Assembly: GCA_021808105.1 (NCBI GenBank)
Contig: JAKBCC010000025.1
Location: 1-39,117 of the forward strand
Source of the DNA: Planctomycetota bacterium
GTDB lineage: Bacteria; Planctomycetota; Phycisphaerae; WQYP01
Length of the DNA stretch: 39,117 bases
Direction: 5' to 3'
The notes under the pieces are model-generated. The model saw only the letters and a list, made by a program, of their open reading frames with translations. It made no database searches and was not told the origin of the DNA. Shown piece after piece: positions 32,489-39,117 of this stretch (position 1 is its first letter; each line of letters starts with the position of its first letter). The translations under genes and the position numbers were made by a program.

Positions 32489-33352
32489 TTATTGGGCACC
32501 CAGCGGCACAAGCAATAAGACCGTTTCACGCCGTGGCACGTGGTGCTGTTGTGTCAGAAAAGAAGTGCCCAGGGATGTATTCAGCACGCCGATATCCGCA
32601 GGAGCCAGAACGATAAACCGTTTGGGTGGAAGCAGAAACGAAAACTGCAAGCCGGAAAATACATGCCGCACGGGTCCGGGACCGCTTTGAGTAACGCCTA
32701 AACCACCGCCGGCGGGCGCTGGATTTACACCGAGGTTGACTGCGGGTTCCAGACTGATAACTGTTAATCCATATTTGGTCGCGATATTAGCGGCAATTAA
32801 AAATTGATCCTGGCAGTTTCGGAATGTGCGAACGACCAGCGGTTCGGCGGTGGTGTGGTACGTGAGCATCTGGCTGTAGATGTTGGAATGCACGCTTAGC
32901 ACCGCCGGGGCAATATTGGCGATCTGGCAATAGACCGCCTCGGATGTTACGCCCGGGCCGTTAATAAGTTTACGAATGGCGGGCCAGACTTTGAACGAAC
33001 CAAGGCCGGTTTTAAATCCGTTGGCTTTCAGTAGCGCTGCCGCTTGCTGACCAATCGGGGCTTTAGCCAGGAGTTTCCAGACCTTGGGATTGTGGCTGAA
33101 TTTTCCGATCGGAAGATTGACCTCTATAACCTGAATTAGCGCTGCACGCGGTGCATTGGCGCGGGTTGATTTTTTCGGTTTGGGCTGCGGTAATTTTGGA
33201 ATGGCATAATTCGGGTGATGCAGCGGCACATACACCGGCCCCTTTTTTATGACCATACACCCCCCCAGCAGGGCCAGGCCACAGGCTAAAATAGCGCCAA
33301 GTGCGGGGCGAAACTTAATAATCGGTGACGTTCGGCTCATAAAACGTATCAT
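32489..33352 (-). CDS. Lipoprotein of unknown function
   Basis: This 287-residue protein has a lipoprotein signal with lipobox LLGGC (Cys32). After a Pro/Lys-rich linker it has a mixed alpha/beta body (LIQVIEVNLPIGKFSHNPKV, GQQAAALLKANGFKTGLGSF, HSNIYSQMLTYHTTAEPLVV, TVISLEPAVNLGVNPAP) and ends with hydrophobic strands (TVLLLVPLGAQ). I do not recognise a family. It is probably periplasmic or outer-membrane anchored. ATG 33352 is chosen so the charged n-region precedes the hydrophobic core; 33340 is possible. It is convergent with the SDR-type gene (a 9-bp inverted repeat at 32389/32474 lies between) and downstream of mnmG. Confidence 0.7.
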   Translation of the reverse strand: MIRFMSRTSPIIKFRPALGAILACGLALLGGCMVIKKGPVYVPLHHPNYAIPKLPQPKPKKSTRANAPRAALIQVIEVNLPIGKFSHNPKVWKLLAKAPIGQQAAALLKANGFKTGLGSFKVWPAIRKLINGPGVTSEAVYCQIANIAPAVLSVHSNIYSQMLTYHTTAEPLVVRTFRNCQDQFLIAANIATKYGLTVISLEPAVNLGVNPAPAGGGLGVTQSGPGPVRHVFSGLQFSFLLPPKRFIVLAPADIGVLNTSLGTSFLTQQHHVPRRETVLLLVPLGAQ

Positions 33353-33456
33353 AAAGCAACGGCCTACCCTAGTCGAACAGCCACCCGGATTTCGCAAAGA
33401 ATCCCGCTCCGCTAAGCCGGCCATTACTCGGACAGACTCCCGGGCAGCTTGCCCAT

Positions 33457-33506
33457 GAAAAAGGTACCTGACACCTTTTCCGGAAAAGGTGTCAGGTACC
33501 TTTTTC
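33457..33506. repeat. Perfect 50-bp palindrome after mnmG
   Basis: Arms of 25 bp beginning GAAAAAGGTACCTGACACC meet at the centre CCGG with no loop or mismatch. The A5 at one end and T5 at the other make it a potential bidirectional terminator for the mnmG transcript. Such perfect GGTACCTGACACC palindromes look like dispersed repeats. An 11-bp piece, GAAAAGGTACC, recurs at about 35446, near the 5' end of mnmG. A separate small hairpin GGGCA/TGCCC is adjacent at 33442-33454. Confidence 0.8.
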
Positions 33507-33515
33507 TGGGTTTTG

Positions 33516-35441
33516 TCATGTGGAAGTATGGGAGCGGCTGGGGCGACCGGAGAGATGCAGGGACAACACCATCAGATCAGCGGGGGTTATGCCTTCAAGG
33601 CGGGAGGCCTGGCCGACGGTGCGAGGGCGGAATTTTTCCAGGGCCTGCCGGGCTTCGGTGCGAAGTTCAGCGATTGCCTGAAAATTTAATTTCGGCGAAA
33701 TGAGTTTATCCTCCAATTCCACCATGCGCTGAGCCGCATGTTTCTCCCGCAGGATATAGCCGGCGTATCGCGTTTCTATTTGAATCTGTTCCAGCAGGAC
33801 ATGCTGAGACGGATCGGCCAACAGGGCGGCCAATTTCGGTCCATCAGAGCCAAGCAGGGCGGGAAGAGTCACCAATTCCATATCCGGGCGGCGCAACAAA
33901 TCCAGGGCCGTGCCGCCGCCGGGCACGCGGCAGGCTTTGAGTTCATCCGTGAGCCGGTGCATGGCTGCTAATTTTGTTTCCAGTCTCTGGATGCGAGCCG
34001 GTTCAGCCAAGCCGATCTGCGCCCCCGCGGGCGTGAGGCGTTGATCGGTGTTGTCGCTGCGCAAGGTCAGGCGATATTCCGCGCGGCTGGTGAACATGCG
34101 GTATGGCTCGGTGGGAGTTTTGGTGATCAAATCGTCAATCATCACGCCGATGTACGCCTGGTCGCGGCGAAGGATAAAGGGTTTATCCCCGCGAATTTTT
34201 AACGCCGCATTGATTCCCGCAATCAGCCCCTGTCCCGCCGCCTCCTCATAACCGCTGGTGCCATTGAGTTGCCCGGCGAAAAACAAGCCGTCCGCGCGAT
34301 GCGTTTCCAGCGTGGCCCCCACTTGATGCGTGGGGGAAAAATCATATTCCACCGCATAGCCATGACGCAGAATTACCGCTTTTTCCAGTCCCGCAACGCT
34401 GTGAACAAGCTGCTCTTGGATATCCACCGGCAAAGAGGTGGATATGCCGTTGCAGTAAATTTCATTGGTATCCAGGCTTTCTGGTTCCAGAAAAATCTGG
34501 TGCTGGGTTTTATCCGCAAAGCGAACCACTTTGTCCTCAATGCTGGGGCAGTAGCGCGGGCCACGGCTTTGAATCTGCCCGCTGTACATAGGTGCGCGGT
34601 GGAGGTTGGCGCGGATCAAGTCATGCACCGCCGGATTGGTGTACGTGATGTAACAGGGCACCTGCGGCAGGCCGGGGAATTGCGGCCCTAACGGTGCGGC
34701 CGCAGAGCCGGATAAATCACTGAATGGAGTGGGCGGAATATCGCCGTGCTGCGGTTCAAGGGAAGAAAAATCCACGCTTTCCCGCGCCACGCGCGGAGGC
34801 GTGCCGGTTTTCAGGCGTTGCAATTCAAAGCCCAGTTTTACCAACGCACCCGATAAACCTGCGGCCGCCTGCTCGCCGATGCGGCCGCCTTCGGTTTTTG
34901 TTTCACCGGTGTGCATCAGCCCCCGCAAAAATGTACCGGTGGTAAGAATGGCGCAGCGGCAACTTAATTTTCTGCCCGACTTCAAGGCAATGCCGGTCGT
35001 GCGCCATTGCGGCATGTCCTGATGGGCCAGCGGATCAACGAGAATATCCTCCGCGATATCCGAGATAATTTTAAGGTTGGGGCAATTTTCAGTTAAAAGT
35101 CGCTGCACCGCCTGAGCGTATCGATATTTGTCAGCCTGGGCGCGCGGCGACTGCACCGCCGGCCCTTTGGAGCGGTTAAGCAGACGAAACTGAATACCGG
35201 CGGCATCAATGGCGTGGGCCATCAGCCCGCCAAGGGCGTCGATTTCCCGCACCATCTGCCCCTTGGCTAATCCGCCGATGGCGGGATTGCAGCTCATGCG
35301 GCCAATGGCGGCGGGATCCATGGTGATCATCGCTACGCTGCCGCGATCACCAAGCAGGCGGGATGCGGCCCAGGCGGCCTCGGCTCCGGCGTGGCCGCCG
35401 CCGACAATGATAATATCAAAATATGAAACTTGATCCGTCAT
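33516..35441 (-). CDS. mnmG: tRNA uridine 5-carboxymethylaminomethyl modification enzyme MnmG
   Basis: MnmG (GidA) is an FAD-dependent enzyme that, with MnmE, installs cmnm5U34 in tRNAs read by split codon boxes. It has 641 residues with the FAD motif IIIVGGGHAGAEAAWAA (11-27), CNPAIGGLAKGQMVREIDALGG, SPRAQADKYRYAQAVQRL, the ILTTGTFLRGLMHTGE block, the Cys/YCPSIEDKVVRF region and the C-terminal helical domain. ATG 35441 gives the usual start; ATGs further upstream would add up to 23 residues without support. mnmE is not in the window. It ends 10 bp before the 50-bp palindrome. Confidence 0.94.
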   Translation of the reverse strand: MTDQVSYFDIIIVGGGHAGAEAAWAASRLLGDRGSVAMITMDPAAIGRMSCNPAIGGLAKGQMVREIDALGGLMAHAIDAAGIQFRLLNRSKGPAVQSPRAQADKYRYAQAVQRLLTENCPNLKIISDIAEDILVDPLAHQDMPQWRTTGIALKSGRKLSCRCAILTTGTFLRGLMHTGETKTEGGRIGEQAAAGLSGALVKLGFELQRLKTGTPPRVARESVDFSSLEPQHGDIPPTPFSDLSGSAAAPLGPQFPGLPQVPCYITYTNPAVHDLIRANLHRAPMYSGQIQSRGPRYCPSIEDKVVRFADKTQHQIFLEPESLDTNEIYCNGISTSLPVDIQEQLVHSVAGLEKAVILRHGYAVEYDFSPTHQVGATLETHRADGLFFAGQLNGTSGYEEAAGQGLIAGINAALKIRGDKPFILRRDQAYIGVMIDDLITKTPTEPYRMFTSRAEYRLTLRSDNTDQRLTPAGAQIGLAEPARIQRLETKLAAMHRLTDELKACRVPGGGTALDLLRRPDMELVTLPALLGSDGPKLAALLADPSQHVLLEQIQIETRYAGYILREKHAAQRMVELEDKLISPKLNFQAIAELRTEARQALEKFRPRTVGQASRLEGITPADLMVLSLHLSGRPSRSHTST

Positions 35442-35540
35442 GTCTGAAAAGGTACCCATCCTTTGAATCTGCGCGAAGGTCTCGGTTTCGACGTTCAGCC
35501 TACAGGGCATGAAAGCTTGAAACAGGATTCATCGCATAGC

Positions 35541-36638
35541 CTACCGTTGGGAAATCAGATCGGCCTCGCGCTGGCGTTGGGTAGCGCGGCGGAGAATGCG
35601 TTTTTCCCTGCGGGTTAAACTGTGCATTCCCTTCTCGCTGACTTTTTCGAGAATTGTGTCCACCATCTGCTGCTCTTTGCGGGCGCGATGGTCACGCCGG
35701 CCAATCCAGTGCAGCCAGCGTTGCAGAAGCCGTTTGCGTTTGGGAGCCGGCAAATCGCTGATATTGGCGCTGGATGAAATAAGCTGGTCAATGGTGCCCG
35801 AGCCATCCACCTGCAACGCGCGACGCCGCTGCAGAGAGTCAAAAAACAGCATAGCGCAGACCACCATGCCCATCAAATTCTCGCCGTAAGCAGAAAGCAT
35901 AAACAAGAGGATGGCGACGACCATGCCCGTTATGCAGGTGAAATCCACAGATTTATACGCCCCGGTCATGGGCCAGAGAATCGCCTGCAGCAGATATCCT
36001 CCATCAAACCAGTAAAACGGCAGCAGATTAACGGCGACCAGCAAAATATTGGTCATGCAAAACATATACAGCGCGGCAACCAGAAAATTGGGCATTAAAG
36101 ACATCGCGGTAAGATCAGGTTGCAGTTGCCCGAATATCGCGGGAAGCGCCGCCGGTGTAACATGCCAATTGATCGTGAGAATGGAACCGACAAACATGGC
36201 GACAAGGGCATTGGCCAGAATGCCGCCGCCCTGCGCAGCAAACATCGGCCACGCTGCGGGCGGGTGCGTGGGCGGAAGCATGTTACCGGCCGGCCACATC
36301 AGGAAGTCATCATGCCGGCCGCCGACAAGTTGTGCCGTAAGCCTATGGCCGAATTCATGAACCAAGAGCGCCGCAAGAACTCCTGTAATGGCCAGCACCG
36401 CCAGCACCAGTGACTTGGTTCGCAACACGTTAAGCAGGTCCAACGCCGCCAGCAATACCAGCCAGAAGCTTGCCTGCATGCGAATGCCAAAAAACGTTCC
36501 CAGCGGTAACGACCATGAGAGCAATGATAAAACACCACCGCCGCCCCAGCCTCCGCCGAATCCACGATTATAATCCCGGTCACGCCAACTCATATTTGCG
36601 GCACACTTTCCATTTGCACTATTCGCACCGGCTTTCAT
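35541..36638 (-). CDS. M50-family membrane metalloprotease (site-2 protease type)
   Basis: This 365-residue integral membrane protein has the intramembrane zinc site HEFGH (94-98, LLVHEFGHRLTAQLVGG) and the third ligand motif NLLPFYWFDGG in a later helix, the signature of site-2 proteases. It has about six membrane segments and a basic C-terminal tail (about 285-365, VDTILEKVSEKGMHSLTRRE, KRILRRATQRQREADLI) of a kind also seen in rhomboid proteases. Such enzymes cleave membrane-bound regulators or signal remnants. The start at 36638 overlaps the NUDIX gene's stop as ATGA, which favours it. ATG 36593 (before SWRDRDYNRG) is an alternative. Confidence 0.88.
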   Translation of the reverse strand: MKAGANSANGKCAANMSWRDRDYNRGFGGGWGGGGVLSLLSWSLPLGTFFGIRMQASFWLVLLAALDLLNVLRTKSLVLAVLAITGVLAALLVHEFGHRLTAQLVGGRHDDFLMWPAGNMLPPTHPPAAWPMFAAQGGGILANALVAMFVGSILTINWHVTPAALPAIFGQLQPDLTAMSLMPNFLVAALYMFCMTNILLVAVNLLPFYWFDGGYLLQAILWPMTGAYKSVDFTCITGMVVAILLFMLSAYGENLMGMVVCAMLFFDSLQRRRALQVDGSGTIDQLISSSANISDLPAPKRKRLLQRWLHWIGRRDHRARKEQQMVDTILEKVSEKGMHSLTRREKRILRRATQRQREADLISQR

Positions 36639-37180
36639 ACCCCGGCACGATTCCTTATCAGGTATTTTAACAGAACGGCGATGGTTTTTCCGTCCACGAT
36701 CTCATTGGAGGCAATCATCCCGAGAATTTTCTCCGGCGCCAGGGCCTGAACCGTGATGGTTTCATTTTCTTCCAGAGCCTGCGGGCCGGGGGTTAAACCC
36801 GTGGCAATAAAGGCGTACATTTTCTCAGTGAGAATCCCCGGCGAGGTGTAAAACCAGCCAAACGGTTTAATATCAGCGGCCTGATACCCCGTCTCTTCAA
36901 TAAGTTCTCGGCCGGCACAAAGCTCCGGCGGTTCGGGTGGTTCCAGCGTCCCGGCGGCTAATTCCCAGAGCCATTGGCCGACGGTATGCCGGAGATTGCG
37001 GATCATAACAATACTGCCGTCCTGCAGCACGGGCAGAATAATCACAGCTCCAGGATGCAGGACCACTTCGCGCACCAGGCGTTTGCCGGAACTTGAAGTC
37101 ACCGTGCGCAGGGCCATATCCACACGTGTGCCCTTAAAGACAATCTGGTCCTCAAATCCCATCGACGGCTTTGAACTCAT
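36635..37180 (-). CDS. NUDIX hydrolase (ADP-ribose pyrophosphatase-like)
   Basis: This 181-residue protein has a perfect NUDIX box, GTLEPPEPPELCAGRELIEE followed by TGY, matching GX5EX7REUXEEXGU. The context (ELAAGTLEPPE before it; FGWFYTSPGILTEKMYAF after it) is typical of the ADP-ribose/sugar-nucleotide pyrophosphatase branch, which cleaves ADP-ribose to AMP and ribose 5-phosphate. ATG 37180 is chosen for the AGGA eight bases upstream; 37204 would add eight residues. Its stop overlaps the M50 gene's start. It is divergent from uvrC with only 65 bp between the starts. Confidence 0.88.
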   Translation of the reverse strand: MSSKPSMGFEDQIVFKGTRVDMALRTVTSSSGKRLVREVVLHPGAVIILPVLQDGSIVMIRNLRHTVGQWLWELAAGTLEPPEPPELCAGRELIEETGYQAADIKPFGWFYTSPGILTEKMYAFIATGLTPGPQALEENETITVQALAPEKILGMIASNEIVDGKTIAVLLKYLIRNRAGV

Positions 37181-37245
37181 GCGCTTGATCCTTTCGCGAT
37201 CCATTTTATAACACTTCGACTTAAGGTCTCCTATAATAGCAATGT

Positions 37246-38835
37246 ATGTTACCAGTTTCCGAAACAAATGAGCCGGAATTACCACCACCGGATGGAGATT
37301 TTGAAGAACAGATTGTCGAAGAAGTGCCGGTGGGCGAAGTAACGCTTCTGTTGCCCACGGAGCCAACGGACTCGCGTTTGATCCGCTTGCACACCAAAGC
37401 CCGGAGCCTGGAGCAGATTCCCGGCGTGTATCTGCTTAAAGATACGCGGGACGTTGTGATTTATGTTGGTAAATCCCGATCCCTGCGCGACCGCGTCAGC
37501 AGCTATTTTATAGCCTCAACAGATTTAGGCCCCGTCAAACAGCGCCTGCTGGATTATGTCGTGGATTTTGACATCCTGACGTGTGATTCAGAAGTGGAAG
37601 CCCTGCTCATTGAGAGTCGGCTCATTAAAGATCTGCATCCGCGATTTAACGCCCGGCTCTCTGATGGCAAAAGCTATCCGTATCTGGAAATTACCACGCG
37701 CGAGGATTTCCCCGGGGTCTATGTCACACGTCAGCCGCAGGCCAGCGGCACGAAACTGTACGGCCCTTTTATCAGCAGCTATGCGCTCAAGCAGGCGGTC
37801 ATTTACATGCAGCGGGCCTTTATGTTCCGCACGTGTCATCTGGAAATTTACGCGGAGGATAATAAACGCCGCCATTTTCGCCCGTGCATGCTCTATGCCA
37901 TTAAACAATGCACCGCCCCCTGCGCCGATAGAATCAGCCGACAGGAATATCTTGAGGATATTGAACGGTTTAAGAAATTTCTGGACTCCAGCCGGGGCGA
38001 TGCGTTAAAGCAGATGACCGCGGACATGGAGGCAGCGTCCGCTGTGCTGGATTTTGAGAAAGCGGCGCAATTACGGGATCAGATTAAAGCGTTAAGATCT
38101 CTGGCGCATCGCGGCAAGGGTGCTAAAGTCATGCAGCCGGAATTATTTTTTCAGGATCATCAGGCCGGCGTTCGGCAATTGCAGGATGTGCTGGAACTGG
38201 AAGAACCGGTGCGGTCCATTGAAGCCATTGACATCGCCCACTTTCAGGGTGAAGCGACCGTTGGTTCACTGGTGAGCTTCATGGATGGCCGCCCCTTTAA
38301 GAATGGCTACAAGCGCTTCCGCATAAAAACAGTGACAGGCATTGATGATTTTCGGTGCATCGCCGAAGTGGTGTCCCGGCGATACCGGGAAGCGGGGCAT
38401 GGCAATGAATTGTATCCGGATGTCATACTCATCGACGGCGGTCTGGGGCAGCTTCACGCCGCGCAGGGGTCTTTTGCCCAGATGGATGTTAAACCGCCGA
38501 TGGTCATCAGCCTGGCCAAGCGCGAGGAAGAAATTTATATGCAGGGCCGCGCCATGCCGTTCAAGCTTTCCCGCACCAGTGCGGCGCTGAAACTCCTGCA
38601 ATTTGCGCGTGATGAAGCCCACCGATTCGCCCAAAGTTATCATCACCTGTTAATTGCCCGCCGACAATTTCAGGACACGTTACGCGGCAGCACCGGAAAG
38701 GTAAAGGCCAAACGTAAAGCCCGATCCAATGGGCCTGGCACCGAGGCTTCCAAAGATAGTGCAGCCCCCGCAACCGATCAATTCAAAGTACTATCCAAAC
38801 AGGAAATTCGTGATCTGACTGCGAGACCGCCTTGA
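37246..38835 (+). CDS. uvrC: UvrABC system protein C, short form lacking the HhH domain
   Basis: UvrC makes both incisions in nucleotide excision repair. It has 529 residues: an unusual acidic N-terminal extension (about 1-50), a GIY-YIG domain (IPGVYLLKDTRDVVIYVGKS, 58-77), the Cys-rich spacer (RPCMLYAIKQCTAPC), the UVR motif (DFEKAAQLRDQIKAL, about 265-280) and the RNase H-like endonuclease domain (SIEAIDIAHFQGE, VILIDGGLGQLHAA). The usual C-terminal helix-hairpin-helix domain is replaced by a basic, low-complexity tail (VKAKRKARSNGPGTEASKD). The family is normally about 600 residues. No clear RBS; a TATAAT lies nine bases before the ATG, so translation may be leaderless. Confidence 0.92.
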   Translation: MLPVSETNEPELPPPDGDFEEQIVEEVPVGEVTLLLPTEPTDSRLIRLHTKARSLEQIPGVYLLKDTRDVVIYVGKSRSLRDRVSSYFIASTDLGPVKQRLLDYVVDFDILTCDSEVEALLIESRLIKDLHPRFNARLSDGKSYPYLEITTREDFPGVYVTRQPQASGTKLYGPFISSYALKQAVIYMQRAFMFRTCHLEIYAEDNKRRHFRPCMLYAIKQCTAPCADRISRQEYLEDIERFKKFLDSSRGDALKQMTADMEAASAVLDFEKAAQLRDQIKALRSLAHRGKGAKVMQPELFFQDHQAGVRQLQDVLELEEPVRSIEAIDIAHFQGEATVGSLVSFMDGRPFKNGYKRFRIKTVTGIDDFRCIAEVVSRRYREAGHGNELYPDVILIDGGLGQLHAAQGSFAQMDVKPPMVISLAKREEEIYMQGRAMPFKLSRTSAALKLLQFARDEAHRFAQSYHHLLIARRQFQDTLRGSTGKVKAKRKARSNGPGTEASKDSAAPATDQFKVLSKQEIRDLTARPP

Positions 38836-38905
38836 TTCAATGCAGCGCTCCGGAGCACCAGAGGCCAGGGAAGCGGCAATTTTTCCGGGCATCGCTGAAA
38901 TCGTG

Positions 38906-38974
38906 AGCACCGGATGATAATCCGGTGGTTGGTCCAGTGCCGCGAACCGACCACCGGGTTATCACCACGGTGCT
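38906..38974. repeat. 69-bp palindromic repeat, copy C (inverted)
   Basis: It starts AGCACCGGATGATAATCCGG and ends TTATCACCACGGTGCT. Its reverse complement matches copy A with about three differences. It lies 70 bp after uvrC. Fifteen bases upstream (38875-38890) is an exact 16-base match to the MITE terminus (GGCAATTTTTCCGGGC). Confidence 0.8.
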
Positions 38975-39006
38975 CTATGGCGCGATGCTATCAGATCATC
39001 ACCTAA

Positions 39007-39060
39007 GGGGCCGTTAAAAAATAACATTTACATATTAGCTTGGGATGCTATACTGGTTGC
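39007..39060 (+). mobile_element. Probable left end and promoter of an ISAzo13-like element
   Basis: GGGGCCGTTAAAAAATAACA at about 39007 looks like the terminal inverted repeat of an ISAzo13-type element. Within it a promoter TTTACA (39027-39032), 16-bp spacer and TATACT (39049-39054) lies immediately before the transposase ATG. The right end is outside the window, so the exact boundary is not confirmed. Confidence 0.45.
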
Positions 39061-39117
39061 ATGGATATGGTGACCTTGCATGACAAGTACGCGAAGCTTC
39101 GGCCTCACCTCAATGAG
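39061..39117 (+). CDS. ISAzo13-like transposase, N-terminal fragment (runs off the window)
   Basis: The 19 visible codons read MDMVTLHDKYAKLRPHLNE. The LRPHLNE phrase after a short helix resembles the N-terminus of ISAzo13-family transposases (typically ...KYxxLRPHLDER). The frame is open to the window edge. The start follows a -10 element by six bases, so the transcript may be leaderless. The call rests on a short motif and needs the adjoining sequence. Confidence 0.55.
   Translation, partial: MDMVTLHDKYAKLRPHLNE

Noticed and set aside
35440..35455. GAAAAGGTACC near the mnmG start as a second copy of the 50-bp palindrome
   Set aside because: Only 11 bases match and there is no second arm, so it may be chance or an old remnant.
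1..39117. CRISPR arrays, tRNA and rRNA genes
   Set aside because: I looked for regularly spaced repeats and cloverleaf or rRNA signatures and saw none. The only regular repeats are the heptamer arrays, which have no spacers.

Overview
The window looks like a chromosomal stretch of a Planctomycetota bacterium, most likely of the Phycisphaerae type. This is inferred from family content, since no rRNA marker is present. The pointers are a prepilin-like (DUF1559-type) domain encoded next to an ECF sigma factor, secreted DUF1573 and C39-like proteins, an M50 protease with a basic C-terminal tail, large numbers of exported proteins of unknown function, and an ISAzo13-type transposase start. Cell-envelope genes (a TolC-like outer membrane lipoprotein) indicate a diderm. 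Both edges are mobile DNA: a 3'-truncated IS110 transposase on the left and the first codons of an ISAzo13-like transposase on the right.

Layout. 1-830: IS110 remnant. 800-6167: a four-gene tripartite efflux operon (TetR/CecR regulator, HlyD/EmrA adaptor, DHA2/EmrB pump, TolC/NodT outer membrane factor). It begins at a consensus promoter embedded in a palindrome just at the IS scar and ends at an intrinsic terminator. 6195-7465: a 69-bp palindromic repeat, then a structured leader with a terminator ahead of an ArsM-like methyltransferase. 7466-7810: an intergenic region full of 7-bp-period repeats. 7819-9429: a CmoA-like methyltransferase, a DUF2231-like membrane protein and a small zinc-ribbon protein. 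9614-17719: housekeeping genes (metG, a Gfo/Idh-like protein, a CobA-HemD fusion, a UPF0173 hydrolase, a NifU-domain protein, prfC), interrupted by a second copy of the 69-bp repeat and a 128-bp MITE with an 8-bp target duplication. 17893-18663: a protein of unknown function.

18819-26709, all on the minus strand, is the accessory core. In order of transcription it encodes a membrane-anchored M14-like peptidase with a substituted zinc ligand, a Cys-containing protein that looks frameshifted, a secreted protein with 11 cysteines, a large secreted protein, a secreted C39-like cysteine peptidase fused to DUF1573, a MauE/DoxX-like membrane protein, and two related secreted proteins. I regard this as the best candidate for an undescribed system: export, processing and possibly redox handling of a Cys-rich surface protein.

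27010-38835 returns to recognisable functions: a DCC-family thiol protein, an ECF sigma factor with a probable membrane anti-sigma factor carrying a pseudopilin-like outer domain, the c-di-AMP pair cdaA-cdaR, an SDR-type NAD(P)-binding protein, a lipoprotein, mnmG, an M50 protease coupled to a NUDIX hydrolase, and uvrC. A perfect 50-bp palindrome follows mnmG, and a third 69-bp repeat copy follows uvrC. I saw no tRNA, rRNA or CRISPR array.
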